Source: Klebsiella ornithinolytica NBRC 105727 = ATCC 31898 (GTDB lineage: Bacteria > Pseudomonadota > Gammaproteobacteria > Enterobacterales > Enterobacteriaceae). Taken from it: a stretch of DNA of 64,000 nucleotides. A program made the translations under genes and the position numbers. Shown piece by piece: positions 33,610 through 44,841 of the stretch (the first letter of the stretch is position 1; each line of letters starts with the position of its first letter). The notes under the pieces are model-generated. The model worked only from the letters and a program-made list of their open reading frames with translations, made no database searches and was not told the DNA's origin. The stretch is taken from contig NZ_BCYR01000001.1 in NCBI RefSeq assembly GCF_001598295.1, positions 62,001-126,000 on the forward strand. Reading direction: 5' to 3'.

Positions 33610-35904
33610 CTACAGCGCCTGGGTAAAGGTGCGTGAAATGACATCCTGCTGCTGTTCGCGGGTCAGCGCATTGAAGCGCACGGCATAACCGGAGACGCGA
33701 ATCGTCAGGTTCGGGTAGTTTTCCGGGTGTTCGATGGCATCGAGCAGCATATCCCGGTTCATCACGTTGACGTTCAGGTGCTGTCCGCCTTCAACGTGTG
33801 CTTCGTGGTGGAAGTAGCCGTCCAGCAGCCCCACCAGGTTGGTTTTGCGCGTGGTCTCCTCTTTGCCCAGCGCGGCGGGAACAATAGAGAAGGTGTAGGA
33901 GATACCGTCTTTGGCATAGGTGAACGGCAGCTTAGCGACAGAGGTTAATGACGCCACCGCCCCTTTGCGATCGCGACCGTGCATCGGGTTCGCCCCCGGC
34001 GCGAACGGCGTACCGGCCCGGCGACCGTCCGGGGTGTTGCCCGTTTTCTGCCCATAGACCACGTTGGAGGTGATGGTCAGAATCGACTGGGTTGGTACAG
34101 CGTTGCGGTAGGTCGGCAGCACTTTAATCTTCTTCATAAAGCGTTCGACCAGATCGCAGGCGATACTGTCGACCCGCTGATCGTTGTTGCCATACTGCGG
34201 GTAGTCGCCTTCGATGACAAAATCAACCGCCAGCCCGGTATGGTCGCGGACCGGTTTCACCTTCGCGTACTTGATCGCCGACAACGAATCGGTCGCCACC
34301 GACAGCCCGGCGATGCCGCAGGCCATGGTGCGATACACGTCGCGGTCATGCAGCGCCATCAGCGAAGCTTCATAACTGTACTTGTCGTGCATATAGTGGA
34401 TGATGTTGAGCGCGCTGATGTACTGCACCGCCAGCCAGTCCATAAAGTGATCGAGGCTGTCCATCACCGTGTCATAGTCGAGCACCTCATCCATCAGCGG
34501 CGCCGTTTTCGGCCCGACCTGAATTTTCAGCTTCTCATCCACGCCGCCGTTAATCGCGTACAGCAGGGTTTTCGCCAGATTGGCGCGCGCGCCGAAGAAC
34601 TGCATCTGCTTGCCGATAATCATCGGACTGACGCAGCAGGCAATGGCGTAGTCGTCGCTGTTAAAATCGACCCGCATTAAGTCATCGTTTTCATACTGCA
34701 ATGAGGAGGTGACGATGGAGACCTGGGCCGCATATTTCTTGAAGGCGATCGGCAACGCTTCGGACCAGAGAACGGTAAGGTTTGGTTCCGGGGCCGGCCC
34801 CATGGTATGCAGCGTATGCAGATAGCGATAGGCGTTTTTGGTCACCAGCGTCCGCCCGTCGAGCCCCATGCCACCGATCACTTCGGTCGCCCAGATAGGG
34901 TCGCCGGAAAAGAGCGTGTCGAACTCCGGCGTACGCAGGAAACGCACCATGCGGATCTTCATAATGAAGTGGTCGATCAGCTCCTGAGCCTGCTGCTCGG
35001 TTAAGCGCCCGGTGTTGAAATCGCGCTCAATGTAGATATCGAGGAAAGTGGCGGTGCGGCCCAGCGACATGGCGCCGCCGTTTTGCGATTTGACCGCCGC
35101 CAGATAGGCAAAATAGACCCACTGTACCGCTTCCTGAGCATTACGCGCCGGGCGGGAGATATCGCAACCGTACTTCGCCGCCATCTCCTGCATTTGCAGC
35201 AGCGCGCGGCGGTGTTCCGCCAGCTCTTCGCGCAGGCGAATCGTCGCTTCCAGATTCTGCCCGTACTCCAGGTTGGACTGCAGATCGGCAAACTGCAGCT
35301 CGCGTTCGCGCACCAGATAACGGATACCGTACAACGCCACGCGGCGATAGTCGCCGATAATGCGTCCGCGGCCGTAGCCATCCGGTAGCCCGGTCAGTAC
35401 GCCAGATTTACGACAGCGCAGCATATCCGGTGAATAGGCATCGAACACTCCCTGATTGTGCGTTTTACGCAAGTCGGTAAACAGATATTCAAAGTGCGGA
35501 TCCATTTCACGACCGTAGGCCTCGAAAGAACTTTTGATCATGTTGATACCGCCGAACGGATGCAGCGCGCGCTTCAGCGGTTGCTCCGTTTGCAGTCCAA
35601 CGATCTTTTCCAGTTCCTGTTCAATATAGCCGGCATCATGCGCGGTAATCGAAGTGGCAATATTCGTATCGAAATCGACCGGGGCGTGGGTCGCATTTTC
35701 AATATGTATTCCCGCCATCACTTTTTGCCACAGTGCGGTGGTTGCCGGCGTGGCCTCGGCAAGAAAGGATTCGTCCCCTTCATAAGGCGTATAGTTGTGC
35801 TGAATAAAATCACGGACATTAATTTCTGCTTGCCAGTCCGTCCCTTTAAAACCTTGCCACGCTTCGGCATACAGCATATCGCTGGTATCGATATCTACCT
35901 TCAT
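33610..35904 (-). CDS. tdcE: 2-ketobutyrate formate-lyase / pyruvate formate-lyase TdcE
   Basis: 764-residue glycyl radical enzyme, the same length as E. coli TdcE, cleaving 2-oxobutyrate with CoA to propionyl-CoA and formate. It shows the adjacent catalytic cysteines in AIACCVSPM and the radical Gly in RVSGYAVRF near the C terminus. The N-terminal [22 protein letters not shown] is PFL-like. No activase gene is in this operon; PflA elsewhere normally serves. It is 33 bases after tdcD. Confidence 0.96.
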   Translation of the reverse strand: MKVDIDTSDMLYAEAWQGFKGTDWQAEINVRDFIQHNYTPYEGDESFLAEATPATTALWQKVMAGIHIENATHAPVDFDTNIATSITAHDAGYIEQELEKIVGLQTEQPLKRALHPFGGINMIKSSFEAYGREMDPHFEYLFTDLRKTHNQGVFDAYSPDMLRCRKSGVLTGLPDGYGRGRIIGDYRRVALYGIRYLVRERELQFADLQSNLEYGQNLEATIRLREELAEHRRALLQMQEMAAKYGCDISRPARNAQEAVQWVYFAYLAAVKSQNGGAMSLGRTATFLDIYIERDFNTGRLTEQQAQELIDHFIMKIRMVRFLRTPEFDTLFSGDPIWATEVIGGMGLDGRTLVTKNAYRYLHTLHTMGPAPEPNLTVLWSEALPIAFKKYAAQVSIVTSSLQYENDDLMRVDFNSDDYAIACCVSPMIIGKQMQFFGARANLAKTLLYAINGGVDEKLKIQVGPKTAPLMDEVLDYDTVMDSLDHFMDWLAVQYISALNIIHYMHDKYSYEASLMALHDRDVYRTMACGIAGLSVATDSLSAIKYAKVKPVRDHTGLAVDFVIEGDYPQYGNNDQRVDSIACDLVERFMKKIKVLPTYRNAVPTQSILTITSNVVYGQKTGNTPDGRRAGTPFAPGANPMHGRDRKGAVASLTSVAKLPFTYAKDGISYTFSIVPAALGKEETTRKTNLVGLLDGYFHHEAHVEGGQHLNVNVMNRDMLLDAIEHPENYPNLTIRVSGYAVRFNALTREQQQDVISRTFTQAL

Positions 35905-35937
35905 GAAAAATAGTCTCTCTACAGAACAAAAAATAAA

Positions 35938-37146
35938 TTATGCAAATTCCACTTGTGCGCTAATTTTTCCTAAGTGAATCGCATCGAGGGCAATCATTTT
36001 CTCTTCATTAGTCGGAATAACCGCGCAAATAACCCGGGCGGAATCGGTGGAAATAATTCTTTCGCCGTGGGAATTAGGCAGACTATTCATATCAGGATCC
36101 AGGGTAACCCCCAGTACCGCCAGATGTTCAATCACCAGGCGACGAATTAACAACGAGTTCTCACCGATGCCGCCGGTAAAAATAATCCCGTCGAGACGAT
36201 GCAGCGACGCGGCATGACCGGCAATATGGCGGGCAATCCGATGGACAAAGGTTTTAATCGCCAGCCGGGCGCGGTCATGACCGGCGTGCCAGGCCTTCTC
36301 CAGCACCCGCAGATCGGAAGAGAGGCCGGAAATGCCAAGCAGCCCGGACTCCTTGTTCACCACCCGCTCAAGGTCGCTGAGGGTCTGGTTGGTTTCGCGG
36401 GCGACCCATGCCATGGCGCCGAAATCGACATCGCCACAGCGGGTGCCCATCATGAGCCCTTCCAGCGGCGTCATCCCCATTGAGGTATCCACGCTCTGTC
36501 CGTTGCGCACGGCGCAGATAGAGGCCCCGTTGCCCAGATGGGCGATAACCAGCCCGCAATCCGCTTCCGGCAGCGCCAGCAAGCTCTGCGCCCGCTGAGA
36601 AACATAGCGATGCGAGGTGCCGTGAAAACCGTAGCGGCGCACGCCGAGCTCCTCAAAATACTTCCACGGCAGCCCATAGAGATAGGCCTCTGGCGCCAGC
36701 GTCTGGTGGAAGCTGGTATCAAACACCGCCACCTGCCTGACCCCCGGGAAGAGCTGTTGCGCGGAGGCAATGCCGCTGAGGTTAGCGTAATTATGCAACG
36801 GCGCTAACGGCGACACCCGACGGATATTGTCAATAACCTCCTCGGTAATTACCACGGACTCCGTAAATATATTTCCGCCGTGGGCAATACGGTGGCCAAT
36901 TAAGGCCACGCTGTCGATTAACGACCGTTTTTCCAGTTCAAAGGCAATGGCCTTTAATGCCCCCTCGTAGCTACGGTGAGCCAGCTTAACTGGCTCTCCA
37001 TCGTTAATGGATAAAAAAGCGTTTTCAGAATTAATCCCGTCGGCAATTCCCGCCATTAAAACATCACAGCTGCTTGCATCAAGGACTGAAAATTTAATTG
37101 AAGACGATCCACAGTTAATGACCAGTACTACCGGGAATTCATTCAT
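35938..37146 (-). CDS. tdcD: Propionate kinase TdcD
   Basis: 402-residue acetokinase-family enzyme making ATP and propionate from propionyl phosphate. It has [41 protein letters not shown] and GGIGENS, covering both ATP- and acyl-phosphate-binding motifs. It lies between tdcC (28 bases) and tdcE (33 bases). It could also use propionyl phosphate produced from the propionyl-CoA of the BMC locus, but that link is inference. Confidence 0.95.
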   Translation of the reverse strand: MNEFPVVLVINCGSSSIKFSVLDASSCDVLMAGIADGINSENAFLSINDGEPVKLAHRSYEGALKAIAFELEKRSLIDSVALIGHRIAHGGNIFTESVVITEEVIDNIRRVSPLAPLHNYANLSGIASAQQLFPGVRQVAVFDTSFHQTLAPEAYLYGLPWKYFEELGVRRYGFHGTSHRYVSQRAQSLLALPEADCGLVIAHLGNGASICAVRNGQSVDTSMGMTPLEGLMMGTRCGDVDFGAMAWVARETNQTLSDLERVVNKESGLLGISGLSSDLRVLEKAWHAGHDRARLAIKTFVHRIARHIAGHAASLHRLDGIIFTGGIGENSLLIRRLVIEHLAVLGVTLDPDMNSLPNSHGERIISTDSARVICAVIPTNEEKMIALDAIHLGKISAQVEFA

Positions 37147-37174
37147 TTCATCACTCCGCTCATCCTGAGCTTAA

Positions 37175-38515
<1,341 letters not shown>

Positions 38516-38526
38516 TCAACATAAGA

Positions 38527-39516
38527 TTAAGCGTCAACTAAACCAGTAATTTGCGAAACGCGAGAAAGATCGATATTGCCACCAGAAATAATGCTGACGG
38601 TTTTCCGGTTCTGAATATAGCTATCTAACTTCCCGCTTAATAATGCGGCGCAGGCTAACGCCCCGGCGCCCTCGGTAATAACTTTATTGCGCTGAATTAA
38701 TGCGATCATGCTATTGCGAATTTCATCCTCACTGACCAGAACAATATCATCGACGAGTTCGCGAACGATTTCGTAAGTGAGATTTCCCGGGCGTGAAACA
38801 TCGCAGCCATCGGCCAGAGTAGCGGTCGTTCGGTGACTGGTAATAGCGCCAGCATAATAAGACGCGGCCATACCGTGGACATTTTCTGATTGCACGCCAA
38901 TAATTCGAATGGTCGGGTTAATAGATTTAATCGCTACCGCGATGCCGGCAATCAGACCACCGCCGCCGATTGGCACAATGACATTATCGACATCATAAAG
39001 ATCTTCCATGATTTCCAGGCCAATGGTCCCCTGCCCGGCAATAACTTTGGCATCGTCATATGGAGGAATAAATATGCGACCTTCCATTTCGACAATTTCG
39101 CTGACTTTAGCAATAGTGTCATTGAAGTTTTCGCCGTGCAGAATCACTTCCGCCGAATAATCGCAGGTGGCGGCGACCTTGGATTTCGGCGCCCCTTTCG
39201 GCATCACCACTTTGCCGTCGATTCCCAGCATGGCGCAGGAGAGCGAGACCCCCTGCGCATGGTTGCCGGCGGAACATGCCACCACGCCCTTACGCTTTTC
39301 AGCTTCGCTTAGTGAACTGAGTTTGTTAAAGGCGCCGCGGATTTTAAACGACCCGGTGCGTTGCATATTCTCAAACTTGAGGAATATTTCACCTTTACAG
39401 CGCTCGCTAAAATAATTAGAGCGCGGCATGCCTGTTTTATAAATCTTACCTGCCAGTCTTTTCTTTGCTTCGAGGATATCGTCAATGGCAACCGGGAGAT
39501 CGTATGTAATGTGCAT
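38527..39516 (-). CDS. tdcB: Catabolic threonine dehydratase TdcB
   Basis: 329-residue PLP enzyme converting threonine to 2-oxobutyrate and ammonia. The PLP Lys lies in [11 protein letters not shown], the phosphate loop is [10 protein letters not shown], and ISGGNID is near the C terminus. It lacks the C-terminal regulatory domains of biosynthetic IlvA, in line with AMP-activated TdcB. It is the first enzyme gene of the operon, 181 bases after tdcA. Confidence 0.96.
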   Translation of the reverse strand: MHITYDLPVAIDDILEAKKRLAGKIYKTGMPRSNYFSERCKGEIFLKFENMQRTGSFKIRGAFNKLSSLSEAEKRKGVVACSAGNHAQGVSLSCAMLGIDGKVVMPKGAPKSKVAATCDYSAEVILHGENFNDTIAKVSEIVEMEGRIFIPPYDDAKVIAGQGTIGLEIMEDLYDVDNVIVPIGGGGLIAGIAVAIKSINPTIRIIGVQSENVHGMAASYYAGAITSHRTTATLADGCDVSRPGNLTYEIVRELVDDIVLVSEDEIRNSMIALIQRNKVITEGAGALACAALLSGKLDSYIQNRKTVSIISGGNIDLSRVSQITGLVDA

Positions 39517-39697
39517 TATAGCCTCTTAACTGGATATCAAATAATAGTTCCGTCATGTTTCAAAGCGTATCTTTCCCGGCAGGATTATTTCCCCACCGAC
39601 GCTACGGTTTGAATTATTCAGGGTATAGTTAGCCGGTACCAACGGCTGATAATCAGCGCGATGATATGAATTTATAACCAAGAATAAATCTGTTTAA

Positions 39698-40636
39698 CTA
39701 CTCAACTTCGATTAATTGTCTTTTTCTGCAACCACCAGATGCTGAATATTCTTTTGCTAATTCCACCAATACCGAGGCGGCATTTTTAATGCGATAATTC
39801 TTTGACCAAATTGCCGCATAGCGGGCAACTGGTAATGCTTCGGTAATCGGGATGGTAATAAACTGGTTGGATCCAAAGGGCGTTGTCATATCGCAAGGAA
39901 TAACGGTCAGGAAATCAGCATTGAGAACAAGATTATAAATTGTGACGACGGAGTCGGTTTTAACGATGTTTTCACTGTTGATGCCGCTGCGCTGTAGCGT
40001 GGTGAGGAGTTCACTGTAGTAACCCATGTTGGTTTGCGGCAACACCCACTGTTCGTTCTGCAACGACGCCAGCGTGGTGGTGCCGATGCATGTTCGTGAC
40101 TTGCTGGCCACCAGCACAAACTCCGACTCAAACAGCGGTTCCACGTGCAGATCGTGGAGCTTCATTTCATCACTCAGCGTGCCAATGGCGAAGTCGAGAC
40201 GCCCGTCGCGAATGGCCGGCAGGAACGAGGAGAGCTGCGCTTCGTACATCGATACCTGGGCTTTAGGAAACACCTTCTTGAACTTGTGAATCATGTCAGA
40301 CATAAAGGTGAAGCCAATCAGCGAAGGAAAGCCGAACGAGACATCGACGACCGTGTTACAGGTCATGCTGTGCATTTCATTGACCATATTCTTCATTTCA
40401 CGGGTAATCGATTCCGACCAGGACAGCAGTACCTGACCGGTATTGGTCAAGGTGACGCCGGTATTTTTACGGACCACCAGTTCGGTGCCAAAATAGGCTT
40501 CAATGTCATTGATGATCTTACTCACTGCCGGTTGAGTTAATCCTAATTCTTTTGCTGCCGAGCCGATCGAACCGCTTCTGATAACTTCCTGGAAAACGAC
40601 CAGGTGCTGTGTTTTTGGCAGAGGAATGGTATTCAT
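39698..40636 (-). CDS. tdcA: LysR-family activator TdcA
   Basis: 312-residue activator of the tdc operon. HTH: LVVFQEVIRSGSIGSAAKELGLTQPAVSKIINDIEAYFG, followed by a LysR effector domain. It is the first gene of the operon, as in E. coli, with a perfect CRP site 64 bases upstream of its start. Expression is known to require anaerobiosis and cAMP-CRP in E. coli. Confidence 0.95.
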   Translation of the reverse strand: MNTIPLPKTQHLVVFQEVIRSGSIGSAAKELGLTQPAVSKIINDIEAYFGTELVVRKNTGVTLTNTGQVLLSWSESITREMKNMVNEMHSMTCNTVVDVSFGFPSLIGFTFMSDMIHKFKKVFPKAQVSMYEAQLSSFLPAIRDGRLDFAIGTLSDEMKLHDLHVEPLFESEFVLVASKSRTCIGTTTLASLQNEQWVLPQTNMGYYSELLTTLQRSGINSENIVKTDSVVTIYNLVLNADFLTVIPCDMTTPFGSNQFITIPITEALPVARYAAIWSKNYRIKNAASVLVELAKEYSASGGCRKRQLIEVE

Positions 40637-40699
40637 AGCAACCTGCTTTAATTATCTTTTCGACGCGGTGAAGTGTACCAAATGGCGATCGCAGGGTTA

Positions 40700-40715
40700 T
40701 GTGAGACCACTCACA
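40700..40715. promoter_or_regulatory. Perfect CRP-binding palindrome upstream of tdcA
   Basis: TGTGA-GACCAC-TCACA matches the CRP consensus at all ten core positions, 64 bases upstream of the tdcA start. This agrees with the known cAMP-CRP dependence of tdc transcription. Confidence 0.9.
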
Positions 40716-40829
40716 AACACCTCTGACAGCAATTTCCCCCACCGTTTAATATGTAAATAAAACCAATAATATCAATGTAATACAAATTAAAAGTCGATTT
40801 TTTGCATGACTTTTGTCAAAAAAAGATGC

Positions 40830-40859
40830 GGGGATAACAATATTTTATGGGGATAACAA
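40830..40859. repeat. 11-bp direct repeat, 19-bp spacing
   Basis: GGGGATAACAA occurs at 40830-40840 and 40849-40859. Two same-orientation sites about two helical turns apart, 115-145 bases upstream of the CRP site, could bind a tdc regulator. Function is not established. Confidence 0.5.
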
Positions 40860-41489
40860 AGGCTATTTTTTGAGCTATTTTAAGGGGGGTTAAACATGAT
40901 ATTTCAACCTTCGCCGTGCAATTATTCAGCGATATTGTTATTCAACTGTTAGTTGAAACAATAAAATATAATGAGAAATCAGGTTTTTCTTTTATTAAAA
41001 ATCGTATGGGGTCACACTTTTCCGCCCCGGTTGTTTGTAAAAGTATGTTTTATTCATTATTGCGCAAAATACCAGATACAATACATTATCATTTCCCATA
41101 CAATTTTAACTCTGCATTTTTCACAATTTTCAGCACGTAATTTCTTGATTAAAATCAAATGTAACTTTTCATACGACAAAAACTTTACCATCCAGACGTT
41201 TGTGCCATACATCACAAATTCTGAAATCAATATTCTGCGTCTCCCCCTTTCCGCGCGCAAAACGGCAGCAGAATCGTCGTTTTCGCCACGCCTGCAGAAC
41301 AAAAACGCGCTCTGCGCGGCCGGATCAGATAAAAACTGCGTTTTGGGCGGGACAGAGTTGAACAGATTCCAACTATGCAATTGCGAATAACGTATTTGCC
41401 CTCCCCATGGCCGCTCTGTAATTTGTATTTTATTCGTGCCGCCGTAAAAGCCATAAATTCTCAATATATTCAGAGTGCTACAATTCCCG

Positions 41490-42578
41490 ATGATCAGATT
41501 AGAAAACATCAATAAGACCTACCCCGGCAGCGCGCATGCGGCAATACGCGGCCTGAACCTGATAATTAATGACGGTGAATTCTGCACGTTTGTCGGTCCC
41601 AGCGGATGCGGCAAAACCACAATCCTGCGCATGATTAATCAGCTCGATAAACCGGACTCCGGCAGCGTCTATGTCCAGGGCGTTAACATCGCGCAGGTCG
41701 ATATCATTCAGGTGCGACGCAAAATTGGCTTTGTCATGCAAAGCGCCGCGCTGTTTCCCCATCGCACGGTGGCGCAAAATATCGCCACCGTCCCTCGTCT
41801 GCTGGGCTGGCGTAAAGCGCAGATTCGCACCCGTATCGATGAACTGGTGGACTTAATGTCACTGGACCGTCACCTGCTGACGCGCTACCCGCACCAGCTC
41901 TCCGGCGGGCAGCAGGGACGCGTCGCGATTGCCCGGGCGTTAGCCGCCGATCCGCCGATTCTGCTGATGGACGAACCCTTCGCCGCCATTGACCCGGTAG
42001 TCCGCGAGCGTCTGCAGGATGAGCTATTGCTTATTCAGCAGCGCCTGCATAAAACCATCGTGCTGGTAACACATGACATTAATGAGGCCATCCGGCTGGG
42101 AGATAAGATCGCCATCTTCCAGGAAGGGGGCGTGCTGGCGCAGTGTGATACGCCGGACCGGCTTCTCGCCCACCCGGCGAGCGAGTTTGTCCAACGCTTT
42201 ATCGGTCCCGAACCTAACCTGAAACGGCTGGGGATGATTCAGGTCGGCCAGCTACCGCGACATGATGTCACGCTGGTTGACGAAGGTTTATCCCCGATAG
42301 CCACCGCGCATCCGACGGTCGCCAGCCCGCTGCGGCTGGTGCTGGATAAAGAACAACGTCCCGTTCACTGGTTCGACCCGGATAAACGCGTCACGCTGCC
42401 GATTGTTCAGCCGCTGCAGGCTCTGAATACGCTGCGTTTTGCCTACAGCGCGCTGTTGGATGCGCCGGGGGGCGTGCTGGTGCACGTGGACAGCAATGGC
42501 CAGTATCAGGGCACCATTTCTCATGCCCTGCTCCAGCATGTGCTGGATGGCCACGTGGAAATTCGCCGCTATGATTGA
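41490..42578 (+). CDS. Osmoprotectant-type ABC transporter ATPase (OpuCA/OsmV-like)
   Basis: 362-residue ATPase of the glycine betaine/carnitine/choline family. It has Walker A VGPSGCGKTT, signature LSGGQQGR, Walker B ILLMDEPFAAIDP and His switch VTHDINE. The C-terminal 120 residues end in a degenerate CBS-like segment (GVLVHVDSNGQYQGTISHALLQHVL); only one CBS-like unit is visible. The frame opens at a GTG (41475), but the ATG at 41490 starts the family motif MIRLENINKTYPG. It overlaps the next gene by 8 bases. Confidence 0.9.
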   Translation: MIRLENINKTYPGSAHAAIRGLNLIINDGEFCTFVGPSGCGKTTILRMINQLDKPDSGSVYVQGVNIAQVDIIQVRRKIGFVMQSAALFPHRTVAQNIATVPRLLGWRKAQIRTRIDELVDLMSLDRHLLTRYPHQLSGGQQGRVAIARALAADPPILLMDEPFAAIDPVVRERLQDELLLIQQRLHKTIVLVTHDINEAIRLGDKIAIFQEGGVLAQCDTPDRLLAHPASEFVQRFIGPEPNLKRLGMIQVGQLPRHDVTLVDEGLSPIATAHPTVASPLRLVLDKEQRPVHWFDPDKRVTLPIVQPLQALNTLRFAYSALLDAPGGVLVHVDSNGQYQGTISHALLQHVLDGHVEIRRYD

Positions 42579-43200
42579 CTGGCAGTGGATGGTTGACAAT
42601 AAAATCCTGATTGGCGACCTGCTGTGGCAGCATACGCAGCTGGTCTGCATCTCGCTGTTTTTTGGTACGCTGTTAACGGGCGCGCTGCTGGTCGTAACGC
42701 TACGCTGGCCCGCCACCGCTCAGCCGTTGATTTATCTTTGCGGGGTCATCTTTACTATCCCGTCGCTGGCGTTATTTATTCTGTTACTGCCCTTTACCGG
42801 CCTGTCGCTGACGACCTCGGTCATCGGGTTAACCATCTATTCACTGTTGATCCTGCTGCGTAACGTTATCGCCGGAATCGAAAAGCTGCCTGCCGCCGTG
42901 CTGGAGTCGGCTCGCGCGCTCGGCTACACACGCCGATACCGGTTTATGGATATTGAGTTACCTCTGCTGGCGCCCTCTCTGTTTGCCGGTCTGCGGATTG
43001 CCTCCGTGACGCTGGTGGGGCTGGTGACCGTCACCGCGCTGATTGGCCAGGGCGGTCTGGGGCAATTGCTGCTGGCGGGCTTTAATCAGGATTTTCTCAC
43101 CCCGATTGTTGTCAGCCTGGCATTAAGCCTCGTGCTGTCGTTTTTACTGGATTCGCTGATTGCCCACATCGGCTATTGGCTAACGCCCTGGGCACGCTAA
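42571..43200 (+). CDS. Osmoprotectant-type ABC permease 1 (OpuCB/OsmW-like)
   Basis: 209-residue inner-membrane permease with five or six hydrophobic segments. LPAAVLESARALGYTRRYRFMDIELPLLAPSLFAGLRIASV is the coupling loop typical of OpuCB/YehY/OsmW. Start at 42571 overlaps the end of the ATPase gene. It is followed directly by a second, different permease gene, so the channel is probably a heterodimer. Confidence 0.9.
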   Translation: MIDWQWMVDNKILIGDLLWQHTQLVCISLFFGTLLTGALLVVTLRWPATAQPLIYLCGVIFTIPSLALFILLLPFTGLSLTTSVIGLTIYSLLILLRNVIAGIEKLPAAVLESARALGYTRRYRFMDIELPLLAPSLFAGLRIASVTLVGLVTVTALIGQGGLGQLLLAGFNQDFLTPIVVSLALSLVLSFLLDSLIAHIGYWLTPWAR

Positions 43201-43868
43201 TGGATATATTACTGGCTACCGTCCACTGGTTTTCACAACCCGAACACTGGTTCGGCGATGCGGGTATTTTACTGCGCCTGCGCGAGCATATTTATTATGT
43301 GCTGATCAGCATCGCTATCGCATCGGCAATCGCTTTGCCGCTGGGCATTGCCCTCGGCTACTGGCGGAAAGGCGCCTTCCTTATTATTAATCTGTTTAAT
43401 ATTGGCCGCGCTATTCCCTCATTAGGGCTTATTTTGCTGTGCATTATTTTATTTGGTTTTAATGATCTGCCGGTGTTTGCCGCGCTGGTGGCCATGTCGA
43501 TCCCCCCCGTGCTGACCAATACCTGGGTCGGGATTTATCATGCCGATCGCCCGCTTTGCGACGCCGCTACCGCGCTGGGAATGACGCCATGGCAAAGCCT
43601 GTGGCAACTGCGTATTCCGCTGGCGGCGCCGCTGATTATCGCCGGGCTGCGCACCGCGCTGGTCCAGCTGATCGCCACCGCCGTGGTCGCCGCCTACGCC
43701 GGCCTGGGTGGGCTGGGGCGTTTCCTGATTGACGGTCTTGGCCAGCGCGATATTCCACAGGTTATTGCCGGGTCGCTGGTGGTCTCGCTACTGGCTATCG
43801 GCAGTGAACTGCTGTTCAGCTGTTGTAGCCGCAGATGGCGTCATACCGCTATCGCACCAGAGTATTAA
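43200..43868 (+). CDS. Osmoprotectant-type ABC permease 2 (OpuCD/OsmY-like)
   Basis: 222-residue permease. The region DAATALGMTPWQSLWQLRIPLAAPLIIAGLRTALVQLIATA matches the coupling loop of OpuC-type permeases. Its ATG shares the A of the preceding TAA stop (TAATG), showing tight coupling. The order ATPase-permease-permease-binding protein differs from E. coli osmVWXY, where the binding protein lies between the permeases. Confidence 0.9.
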   Translation: MDILLATVHWFSQPEHWFGDAGILLRLREHIYYVLISIAIASAIALPLGIALGYWRKGAFLIINLFNIGRAIPSLGLILLCIILFGFNDLPVFAALVAMSIPPVLTNTWVGIYHADRPLCDAATALGMTPWQSLWQLRIPLAAPLIIAGLRTALVQLIATAVVAAYAGLGGLGRFLIDGLGQRDIPQVIAGSLVVSLLAIGSELLFSCCSRRWRHTAIAPEY

Positions 43869-43911
43869 ACAACGACCACAACCATAAATCACCTGCATAT
43901 AAAGAGGCACT

Positions 43912-44811
43912 ATGAAGCATATTTTGGGGTTCCCTGTTAACGCCCGACGGTTCCGTTTATCTCTCCTCGCCGCCGGATTATTCAGTTTGAGTTTTAGCGT
44001 ACTGGCAGAAAGCGTGACTATCGGCGGAGCCAATTTTACCGAGAGCTCTATTCTCGCCAATATTTACGCCAGCGCACTGAAGAAAAAGAATATTGAGGTC
44101 AAAACCCGGCTTAATCTCGGCAACCGCGAGATTATTCTGCCGGCGCTAAAGAGCGGCGAGATCGATATTGTGCCGGAATATCTTGGCGCCCTGCTTAACT
44201 ATTATGACGGGAAAACCCAGGCGACTCGCCAGAGCGACGTGAGCGCAGAACTGGCGAAAGTACTGCCCACCGATTTTACACTGCTTGACCCTTCGCCGGC
44301 CACGTCGATTACCGCCTGGGCGGTACGCGCGGAGACGGCGAAAAAATACCAGTTGACGAAACTCTCCGATCTTCAACCCATCGCCCATCAACTGACCATC
44401 GGCGGGCCGCCGGAGCTGGCGGTGCGCGCGCTGGGGTTACCGGGGCTCAAGCGCGTCTACGGTCTTGAGTTTAAGGCGGTGAAATCGCTGGATATGGGCG
44501 GGCCGCTGACCCGTCTGGCGCTAAATTCCGGCAAAATCGATGTCGCCACGGTGGTCTCGACCCAGGGCAATCTGGCGAAAGAGGATTGGGTGGTCTTAGC
44601 CGACGATAAGCATGAACAGCCCAGCCAGAACGTTGTGCCGCTGGTGCGCAAGGCCAGCCTGTCGCCGAACGTCAGCAGCGTGCTCAATGCGGTCTCCGCC
44701 AGACTCGACAATGCCTCGCTGATTGCGCTGAACCAGCAGGTGGATCTTCAGCATAAAGACCCGGAGGCCGTGGCCGAACAATGGGTTAATGCCAACCTGA
44801 CGACCCCTTAA
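43912..44811 (+). CDS. Osmoprotectant-type binding protein (OpuCC/OsmX-like)
   Basis: 299-residue periplasmic binding protein with signal peptide ending near SFSVLAESV. SVTIGGANFTESSILANIYASAL and the SGEIDIVPEYLGALLNYY segment are those of OpuAC/OsmX proteins that bind quaternary ammonium compounds. Conserved aromatic residues of betaine cages cannot be confirmed by eye. It is 30 bases before a flavin monooxygenase gene, so the ligand may be a growth substrate rather than only an osmoprotectant. Confidence 0.9.
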   Translation: MKHILGFPVNARRFRLSLLAAGLFSLSFSVLAESVTIGGANFTESSILANIYASALKKKNIEVKTRLNLGNREIILPALKSGEIDIVPEYLGALLNYYDGKTQATRQSDVSAELAKVLPTDFTLLDPSPATSITAWAVRAETAKKYQLTKLSDLQPIAHQLTIGGPPELAVRALGLPGLKRVYGLEFKAVKSLDMGGPLTRLALNSGKIDVATVVSTQGNLAKEDWVVLADDKHEQPSQNVVPLVRKASLSPNVSSVLNAVSARLDNASLIALNQQVDLQHKDPEAVAEQWVNANLTTP

Positions 44812-44841
44812 TCATCCGGCCAGGGAGTGGCCATCAGTTGA

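Larger units (their letters stand above)
40637..41489. other. AT-rich region between tdcA and the ABC operon
   Basis: About 850 bases with base composition clearly more AT-rich than its surroundings, so horizontally acquired or H-NS-bound DNA is possible. It holds the CRP site (40700-40715) and an 11-bp direct repeat (40830-40859). E. coli has the small tdcR gene upstream of tdcA. A divergent 74-codon frame (40916-41140) has a similar length, but I cannot confirm similarity and no ribosome site is convincing. Confidence 0.55.

Noticed and set aside
40916-41140. Possible tdcR
   Set aside because: The length (74 codons) is close to E. coli TdcR, but I cannot confirm sequence similarity and the region is AT-rich with chance frames.
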